DNA of 64,000 nucleotides from Pseudomonas sp. CC120222-01a (GTDB lineage: Bacteria > Pseudomonadota > Gammaproteobacteria > Pseudomonadales > Pseudomonadaceae). The notes beneath the pieces are model-generated. The model saw nothing but the letters and a program-made list of their open reading frames with translations, was not told where the DNA came from and did not search any database. Position numbers and translations under genes: made by a program. The stretch lies in the NCBI RefSeq assembly GCF_003097235.1, contig NZ_QEQQ01000030.1:1-64000 (forward strand), read 5' to 3'. Shown here piece after piece: positions 58,096-64,000 of this stretch (position 1 is its first letter; every line of letters starts with the position of its first letter).

Positions 58096-60642
58096 ATGAC
58101 GCAAGTCACGGTGAAAGAACTGGCCCAAGAGGTCGAGGCACCGGTAGAGCGCCTGCTGCAGCAGATGCGTGAGGCAGGTCTGCCGCACACCGACGCCGGT
58201 CAGGTAGTGACCGACAATGAGAAGCAGACTCTGCTGACCCATTTGAAGAGCAGCCACAAGAGCAAGGCGGAAGAGCCGCGCAAGATTACCTTGCAGCGCA
58301 AGACCACCAGCACCCTGCGTGTCGCCGGTAGCAAGAGCATCAGCGTAGAAGTACGCAAGAAGAAAGTTTTCGTTCAGCGCAGCCCGGAAGAAGTCCAGGC
58401 TGAGCAGAAGCGTGAGCTGGATGAGCGCCGCGCGGCTGAAAATGCCGCTCGCGACAAGGTCGAGGCCGAAGTTCGCCAGCGCAACGAAGAGCAGGCTCGC
58501 CGTCAGGCGGCCGACGCCGCTGCCGCTGCGCCAGCCCCGGCACCTGCTGCCAAGGCCGAGCCAGCGCCTGCCGCCGCTCCAGCCCCGGTAGTCGCCGACG
58601 TACCAGCGTCCGAAGACGCCGCAGCCCGTGCTGCCGAGCGCAAGAAGGACGAAGCCCGTCGCAACGAAGGCCGCACCCGTGACGAAGACCGTCGTGGTGG
58701 CGAGCGTCGTGGCGAAGCGCCGCGCGTGTCGATCAAGGTCAAGGTCAAGGAGAAGGAAAAGGCTCCGACGCCTCGTGCCGCTCCGCGTACCACCGACGAA
58801 GAGAGCGATGGCGCTCGTCGTGGCCGTGGTGGCAAGAGCAAGCTGAAGAAGCGTAACCAGCACGGCTTCCAGAACCCGACTGGCCCAGTCATTCGTGACG
58901 TGACCATCGGCGAGACCATCACCGTCTCGGAACTTGCAAACCAGATGTCCGTCAAGGGCGCCGAAGTGGTCAAGTTCATGTTCAAGATGGGGACCCCGGT
59001 TACCATCAACCAGGTGCTCGACCAGGAAACCGCTCAGCTGATCGCTGAAGAGCTGGGCCACAAGGTCACGCTGGTCAGCGATACCGCCCTGGAAGATTCC
59101 CTGGCCGAATCGCTGAAGTTCGAAGGTCAGACCGAGTCGCGTGCGCCGGTCGTTACCGTCATGGGTCACGTTGACCATGGTAAGACTTCGCTGCTCGACT
59201 ACATCCGTCGTGCCAAGGTTGCTGCTGGCGAAGCTGGTGGTATTACCCAGCACATCGGTGCCTACCACGTGGAAACCGACCGCGGCATGGTCACCTTCCT
59301 CGATACCCCAGGCCACGCTGCGTTCACTCAGATGCGTGCTCGTGGTGCCAAGGCGACCGACATCGTCATCCTGGTGGTGGCGGCGGACGACGGCGTGATG
59401 CCGCAGACCCGCGAAGCCGTTCAGCATGCCAAGGCAGCTGGCGTTCCGCTGGTGGTTGCAGTGAACAAGATCGACAAGCCGGGTGCCGACCTCGATCGCA
59501 TCCGCAACGAACTGGCCGTCGAAGGCGTGACCTCCGAGGACTGGGGTGGTGACACTCCATTCGTCAAGGTTTCGGCGAAGATGGGTACCGGTGTCGACGA
59601 ACTGCTTGAAGCCGTCCTGCTGCAGGCCGAGATCCTCGAGCTGACCGCCACCCCGACCGCTCCAGGTCGTGGCGTCGTGGTCGAATCGCGCCTGGACAAG
59701 GGCCGTGGCCCGGTGGCGACCATCCTGGTTCAGGACGGCACCCTGCGTCAGGGCGACATGGTCCTGTGCGGTTCCAACTATGGCCGCGTGCGTGCCATGC
59801 TCGACGAGAACGGCAAGCCTGTGAAGGAAGCCGGCCCGTCGATCCCGGTCGAGATTCTCGGCCTGGACGGTACCCCGGAAGCCGGTGACGAGCTGTCCGT
59901 GGTTGCCGACGAGAAGAAGGCCCGCGAAGTTGCCCTGTTCCGTCAAGGCAAGTACCGCGAGGTCAAGCTGGCCCGTGCTCACGCCGGCAAGCTGGAAAAC
60001 ATCTTCGAGACCATGGGTCAGGAAGAGAAGAAGACCCTCAACATCGTCCTCAAGACCGACGTGCGCGGTTCCCTGGAAGCACTGCAGGGCTCGCTGGGCG
60101 GTCTGGGCAACGACGAAGTTCAGGTACGTGTCATTGGCGGCGGCGTCGGTGGTATCACCGAAAGCGACGCCAACCTGGCACTGGCTTCGAATGCAGTACT
60201 GTTCGGCTTCAACGTGCGTGCCGATGCCGGCGCGCGCAAGATCGTCGAGCAGGAAGGTCTGGATATGCGTTACTACAACGTGATCTACGACATCATCGAA
60301 GACGTCAAGAAAGCCCTGACCGGCATGCTCGGCAGCGATGTTCGCGAGAACATCCTGGGCGTTGCAGAAGTCCGTGACGTGTTCCGTTCGCCGAAGTTCG
60401 GCGCCATCGCTGGCTGTATGGTCATCGAAGGTACCGTGTACCGCAACCGTCCGATCCGCGTACTGCGCGACGACGTTGTGATCTTCGAAGGCGAGCTGGA
60501 ATCGCTGCGTCGCTTCAAGGACGACGCTTCCGAAGTGCGTTCGGGCATGGAGTGCGGTATTGGCGTCAAGAGCTACAACGACGTCAAGGTCGGCGACAAG
60601 ATCGAAGTCTTCGAGAAAGTCCAGGTTGCTCGTACCCTTTAA
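58096..60642 (+). CDS. infB: Translation initiation factor IF-2
   Basis: 848 residues. It is a GTPase that brings fMet-tRNA to the 30S subunit. The N-terminal IF2_N domain, then an Ala/Glu/Arg-rich linker (about 95-260) and the G domain: GHVDHGKTSLLD (G1), DTPGHAAF (G3) and NKIDKP (G4). The C-terminal C1/C2 domains bind fMet-tRNA. The initiator tRNA gene lies 2.2 kb upstream. Confidence 0.98.
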   Translation: MTQVTVKELAQEVEAPVERLLQQMREAGLPHTDAGQVVTDNEKQTLLTHLKSSHKSKAEEPRKITLQRKTTSTLRVAGSKSISVEVRKKKVFVQRSPEEVQAEQKRELDERRAAENAARDKVEAEVRQRNEEQARRQAADAAAAAPAPAPAAKAEPAPAAAPAPVVADVPASEDAAARAAERKKDEARRNEGRTRDEDRRGGERRGEAPRVSIKVKVKEKEKAPTPRAAPRTTDEESDGARRGRGGKSKLKKRNQHGFQNPTGPVIRDVTIGETITVSELANQMSVKGAEVVKFMFKMGTPVTINQVLDQETAQLIAEELGHKVTLVSDTALEDSLAESLKFEGQTESRAPVVTVMGHVDHGKTSLLDYIRRAKVAAGEAGGITQHIGAYHVETDRGMVTFLDTPGHAAFTQMRARGAKATDIVILVVAADDGVMPQTREAVQHAKAAGVPLVVAVNKIDKPGADLDRIRNELAVEGVTSEDWGGDTPFVKVSAKMGTGVDELLEAVLLQAEILELTATPTAPGRGVVVESRLDKGRGPVATILVQDGTLRQGDMVLCGSNYGRVRAMLDENGKPVKEAGPSIPVEILGLDGTPEAGDELSVVADEKKAREVALFRQGKYREVKLARAHAGKLENIFETMGQEEKKTLNIVLKTDVRGSLEALQGSLGGLGNDEVQVRVIGGGVGGITESDANLALASNAVLFGFNVRADAGARKIVEQEGLDMRYYNVIYDIIEDVKKALTGMLGSDVRENILGVAEVRDVFRSPKFGAIAGCMVIEGTVYRNRPIRVLRDDVVIFEGELESLRRFKDDASEVRSGMECGIGVKSYNDVKVGDKIEVFEKVQVARTL

Positions 60643-60699
60643 GGGGGAGCAGGGCGCCAGCCCCCGCCGCAGGGCGGTGGGCAGCGCCTCAGTAGGTAG

Positions 60700-60729
60700 C
60701 GCCCGGTCAGGCTTCAGCCTCACCGGGCG
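60700..60729 (+). terminator. Strong hairpin between infB and rbfA
   Basis: CGCCCGGT and ACCGGGCG enclose an inner stem AGGCT/AGCCT, followed by TTTGCC. The weak T-run suggests partial termination or RNA processing in the operon rather than full termination. Confidence 0.5.
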
Positions 60730-60758
60730 TTTGCCGCTTTAAGTTACAGGTAGCAAGA

Positions 60759-61157
60759 ATGGCCAAAGAATACAGCCGTACCCAACGTATCGGCGATCAG
60801 ATGCAGCGCGAGCTGGCCGATCTGATCCGCCGTGAAGTCAAGGACCCACGCGTCGGTCTGGTGACCATCACAGCCGTGGATGTCAGCCGCGACCTGGGCC
60901 ATGCCAAGGTCTTCATCACCGTCATGGGCGAAGAAACGCCAGACGCCGTGCAGCAGTCGCTCAAGGCCCTGAACAGCGCCGCCAGCTTCCTGCGCCTGCA
61001 CCTGGGCCGCTCGATGCAGCTGCGCAGCGTGCCGCAGTTGCACTTCCACTTCGATGAAAGTGTCAGCCGCGGTGTCCACCTGTCGGCGCTGATCGAGCGT
61101 GCAGTGGCCGAAGACCGCCTGCACAAGGATGCCGACGAGCCGGACGCCAAGGAGTAA
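60759..61157 (+). CDS. rbfA: Ribosome-binding factor A
   Basis: 132 residues. It is a cold-shock protein that helps mature the 16S rRNA 5' end. The KH-like fold shows RIGDQMQRELADLIRREVKD, VTITAVDVSRDLGHAKVFIT and HFHFDESVSRGVHLSALIER. truB follows after three bases. Confidence 0.96.
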   Translation: MAKEYSRTQRIGDQMQRELADLIRREVKDPRVGLVTITAVDVSRDLGHAKVFITVMGEETPDAVQQSLKALNSAASFLRLHLGRSMQLRSVPQLHFHFDESVSRGVHLSALIERAVAEDRLHKDADEPDAKE

Positions 61158-61160
61158 GCA

Positions 61161-62078
61161 GTGGCCCAGGTCAAACGTATCCGCCGCAATGTCAGCGGCA
61201 TCATCCTGCTCGACAAGCCGCTGGGCTTCACCTCCAATGCTGCGCTGCAGAAAGTCCGCTGGCTGCTCAATGCCGAGAAGGCCGGCCACACCGGCAGCCT
61301 CGACCCATTGGCAACCGGCGTGCTGCCGCTGTGCTTTGGTGAGGCGACCAAGTTTTCGCAGTACCTGCTCGATTCCGACAAGGGCTACGAAACAGTCATG
61401 CAGATGGGGCAGACTACCACCACCGCAGACGCTGAAGGCGAAGTCCTGCAGACCCGCGAGGTGACCGTTGGTCGCGCCGATATCGAAGCTGTGATCCCGC
61501 GTTTTCGCGGTGAAATCCTTCAAGTACCGCCGATGTACTCTGCGCTCAAGCGCGACGGCCAGCCGCTGTACAAACTGGCGCGTGCAGGAGAGGTAGTGGA
61601 GCGCGAGGCGCGTTCTGTTACTATTGGCCGCTTGGAGTTGCTCGAGTGCGAAGGCACCCGTGCACGGTTGTCGGTAGGCTGCAGCAAAGGCACCTATATC
61701 CGCACCCTGGTGGAGGATATCGGCGAGGCCCTGGGCTGCGGCGCTTATGTAGCCGAGCTGCGCCGTACCCAGGCCGGGCCCTTTGCCCTGGCCCAGACGG
61801 TAACCCTCGAGGAACTCGAGCAGGCCCATGCCGAAGGTGGCAACGAAGCGCTCGATCGCTTCCTGATGCCGTCCGACAGCGGGCTGCAGGACTGGCCGTT
61901 GGTGTGCCTCTCCGAGCACAGCGCTTTCTACTGGCTGCATGGCCAGGCAGTGCGTGCCCCGGATGCACCTCAGTTCGGCATGGTCCGTGTACAGGATCAC
62001 AATGGCCGCTTCATCGGTATCGGTGAAGTGAGCGAAGACGGGCGCATTGCGCCGCGTCGACTGATTCGGTCGGAATGA
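61161..62078 (+). CDS. truB: tRNA pseudouridine-55 synthase TruB
   Basis: 305 residues. It modifies U55 in the T-loop of tRNAs. The catalytic Asp is in HTGSLDPLATGVLPLCFGEA, and other motifs are KGYETVMQMGQTTTTADAEG and CSKGTYIRTLVEDIG. The start is GTG 61161. The C-terminal PUA-like end contains ERAVRAPDAP-type sequence. Confidence 0.96.
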   Translation: MAQVKRIRRNVSGIILLDKPLGFTSNAALQKVRWLLNAEKAGHTGSLDPLATGVLPLCFGEATKFSQYLLDSDKGYETVMQMGQTTTTADAEGEVLQTREVTVGRADIEAVIPRFRGEILQVPPMYSALKRDGQPLYKLARAGEVVEREARSVTIGRLELLECEGTRARLSVGCSKGTYIRTLVEDIGEALGCGAYVAELRRTQAGPFALAQTVTLEELEQAHAEGGNEALDRFLMPSDSGLQDWPLVCLSEHSAFYWLHGQAVRAPDAPQFGMVRVQDHNGRFIGIGEVSEDGRIAPRRLIRSE

Positions 62079-62226
62079 CCGAAACCACCGGCCGAGGCCT
62101 TGGCTGAAACCGGTGGATCGAGGGTGGCTGTCAGTAGGCACGGTCACGCCTCTTTTTATTAATACAGGGATTTGTCCCTGGCCTATTGGACCCCGCTCGC
62201 GGGATCCGTTTATCAGGAGATGGCTC

Positions 62227-62496
62227 ATGGCCCTCGACGTTGCAGAAAAAGCTCAAATCGTTGCCGACTACCAGCAAGCCGCCGGCGACACCGGTAGCCC
62301 GGAAGTGCAGGTTGCTCTGCTGACCGCCAACATCAACAAGCTGCAAGGCCACTTCAAGGCCAACGGCAAAGACCACCACTCCCGTCGTGGCCTGATCCGT
62401 ATGGTTAACCAGCGTCGTAAGCTGCTGGACTACCTGAAGGGTAAAGACACCACTCGTTACAGCGCGCTGATCGCTCGCCTGGGCCTGCGTCGCTAA
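62227..62496 (+). CDS. rpsO: 30S ribosomal protein S15
   Basis: 89 residues. It binds the central domain of 16S rRNA. Family stretch GDTGSPEVQVALLTANINKL, HFKANGKDHHSRRGLIRMVN and ALIARLGLRR. TCAGGAG lies before the ATG. The leader (62079-62226) holds two small hairpins, at 62165-62180 and about 62188-62208, which could serve S15 autoregulation as known in E. coli. Confidence 0.97.
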   Translation: MALDVAEKAQIVADYQQAAGDTGSPEVQVALLTANINKLQGHFKANGKDHHSRRGLIRMVNQRRKLLDYLKGKDTTRYSALIARLGLRR

Positions 62497-62520
62497 TAGC
62501 GGCCTGGTCAGTGGTGTGCA

Positions 62521-62576
62521 TGGCGTGTCGCAAGCTTCGGCTATGCTGCTTTGCAGCGTCGCCGTCGGACACGCCA
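62521..62576 (+). repeat. Outer hairpin in the rpsO-pnp gap
   Basis: TGGCGTGTC (62521-62529) pairs with GACACGCCA (62568-62576). It starts 24 bases after the rpsO stop. The loop contains a further CTGCTTTGCAG small stem. Confidence 0.7.
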
Positions 62577-62587
62577 CGCGTATCTCC

Positions 62588-62648
62588 GAGGTTGGCAGCC
62601 TGATTTTGCTGAGCGGTTTTACCGCGCAGCAACCAGGCTCCCAACCTC
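62588..62648 (+). repeat. Long pnp leader hairpin, possible RNase III site
   Basis: GAGGTTGG (62588-62595) pairs with CCAACCTC (62641-62648). The inner stems GCCTG/CAGGC and GCGG/CCGC make a nearly continuous helix. In E. coli, RNase III cuts a hairpin at the same place and PNPase then represses its own translation. A similar control is inferred here. Confidence 0.65.
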
Positions 62649-62746
62649 GTGTTGTATCTGGACGGTCAATGGGGCCGATTCCCCGTTCTGCCCAAGAATT
62701 CGCAAGAAACCAGTTCCCCCAGAGCCACTGAAAAAGGTAGGAAACC

Positions 62747-64000
62747 GTGAACCCGGTAATCAAGAAATTCCAGTTCGGTCAATCGACCGTTACTCTCGAA
62801 ACGGGCCGTATCGCCCGTCAGGCAACCGGCGCCGTGCTGGTGACCGTCGACAACGACGTCACCGTGCTGGTAACCGTGGTCGGTGCCAAGCAGGCCGATC
62901 CAGGCAAGGGTTTCTTCCCGCTGTCGGTCCACTACCAGGAAAAGACCTACGCCGCCGGCAAGATCCCGGGTGGCTTCTTCAAGCGTGAAGGCCGTCCTTC
63001 CGAGAAAGAGACGCTGACCTCGCGCCTGATCGACCGTCCGATCCGTCCGCTGTTCCCAGAAGGTTTCATGAACGAAGTGCAGGTTGTCTGCACCGTGGTT
63101 TCCACCAGCAAGAAGACCGATCCGGACATCGCTGCGATGATCGGTACCTCGGCTGCCCTGGCGATCTCCGGCATTCCGTTCGAAGGCCCGATCGGCGCTG
63201 CCCGCGTTGCCTTCCACGAAAGCACCGGCTACCTGCTGAACCCGACCTACGAGCAACTGGCTGCCTCGAGCCTGGACATGGTCGTTGCCGGTACTTCCGA
63301 TGCCGTACTGATGGTTGAATCGGAAGCTCAAGAGCTGACCGAAGACCAGATGCTGGGCGCCGTACTGTTCGCCCACGACGAGTTCCAGGCTGTTATCCAG
63401 GCTGTCAAAGAGCTGGCTGCAGAAGCTGCCAAGCCAACCTGGGACTGGAAACCGGCCGTTGCCAACACCGAACTGTTCAACGCCATCCGCGCTGAATTCG
63501 GCGAAGCTGTTTCGCAGGGCTACACCATCACCGTCAAGGCCGACCGCTACGCGCGCCTGGGCGAGCTGCGCGACCAGGCGGTTGCCAAGTTCTCCGGTGA
63601 AGAAGGCCAACCTTCGGCTGGTGAAGTCAAAGACATCTTCGGCGAAATCGAATACCGCACCGTTCGCGAGAACATCGTCAACGGTAAGCCACGTATCGAC
63701 GGCCGCGACACCAAGACCGTTCGCCCGCTGAACATCGAAGTCGGCGTGCTGCCGAAGACCCACGGCTCGGCGCTGTTCACCCGTGGCGAAACCCAGGCCC
63801 TGGTCGTTGCGACCCTGGGTACTGCGCGTGACGCCCAGCTGCTGGACACCCTCGAAGGCGAGAAGAAAGACCCGTTCATGCTGCACTACAACTTCCCACC
63901 GTTCTCGGTAGGCGAGTGTGGTCGCATGGGTGGTGCCGGCCGCCGCGAAATCGGCCACGGCCGTCTGGCCCGTCGTTCGGTCCAGGCCATGCTGCCAGCC
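62747..64000 (+). CDS. pnp: Polynucleotide phosphorylase (5' part, cut by window edge)
   Basis: At least 418 residues are seen and the frame is open to the window end. PNPase degrades RNA from the 3' end by phosphorolysis and is part of the RNA degradosome. The first RNase PH domain shows VTVDNDVTVLVTVVGAKQAD and FFKREGRPSEKE. The second begins with ENIVNGKPRIDGRDTKTVRP. The start is GTG 62747, preceded by AGGTAGGAAACC. It follows rpsO in the usual order. Confidence 0.97.
   Translation, partial: MNPVIKKFQFGQSTVTLETGRIARQATGAVLVTVDNDVTVLVTVVGAKQADPGKGFFPLSVHYQEKTYAAGKIPGGFFKREGRPSEKETLTSRLIDRPIRPLFPEGFMNEVQVVCTVVSTSKKTDPDIAAMIGTSAALAISGIPFEGPIGAARVAFHESTGYLLNPTYEQLAASSLDMVVAGTSDAVLMVESEAQELTEDQMLGAVLFAHDEFQAVIQAVKELAAEAAKPTWDWKPAVANTELFNAIRAEFGEAVSQGYTITVKADRYARLGELRDQAVAKFSGEEGQPSAGEVKDIFGEIEYRTVRENIVNGKPRIDGRDTKTVRPLNIEVGVLPKTHGSALFTRGETQALVVATLGTARDAQLLDTLEGEKKDPFMLHYNFPPFSVGECGRMGGAGRREIGHGRLARRSVQAMLPA

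Overview
The window comes from a Pseudomonas chromosome, most probably of the P. putida group. The evidence is the high GC content, the three P. putida-style REP pairs, and a core gene order (lldPDE/lldR, smpB, ratA-rnfH, bamE, fur, recN, grpE-dnaK-dnaJ-dapB-carAB-greA, yhbY, rlmE, ftsH-folP-glmM-tpiA-secG, two tRNAs, rimP-nusA-infB-rbfA-truB-rpsO-pnp) that runs as it does in P. aeruginosa and P. putida. The species is inferred.

Positions 1 to about 26.2 kb are an accessory island integrated beside the tmRNA gene ssrA (26234-26626, minus). The left border of the island is outside the window. From left to right it holds: (a) the end of an IS3-family element (1-331); (b) a three-gene cluster at 607-4887, consisting of an unrecognised acidic protein, a DUF262 protein and a DUF262-DUF1524 (HNH) nuclease, which I consider the best candidate for an undescribed system; (c) a complete type I Zorya anti-phage system, zorABCD (5256-13078); (d) a type I restriction-modification operon hsdMSR (13331-19857); (e) an Mrr-like restriction endonuclease (19886-20797); (f) a minus-strand mobility block at 20864-26045 with a small core-binding-like protein, a complete second tyrosine recombinase, a small ORF, a DUF3987/YfjI-type protein, a non-coding stretch rich in hairpins and heptamer repeats, and the P4-type integrase next to ssrA. 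All defence genes read rightward and all mobility genes read leftward.

From 26.2 kb onward the window is core genome. A small periplasmic protein is followed by the lactate utilisation genes lldE-lldD-lldP (minus), with a near-perfect LldR operator upstream of lldP and a divergent lldR. Next come smpB (partner of the tmRNA 7.6 kb away), ratA-rnfH, bamE and fur (divergent), and recN with a LexA box. The heat-shock genes grpE and dnaK each carry a sigma-32 promoter with the same 14-nt spacer. They are followed by dnaJ, dapB, carA (TTG start), carB and greA.

The last 15 kb holds rRNA methylation and protein quality control (rlmE, ftsH), folate and cell-wall precursor genes (folP, glmM), tpiA, secG, tRNA-Leu(GAG), initiator tRNA-fMet, and the rimP-nusA-infB-rbfA-truB-rpsO-pnp operon for transcription, translation and RNA decay. 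pnp runs off the right edge. Two strong hairpins lie in the rpsO-pnp gap.
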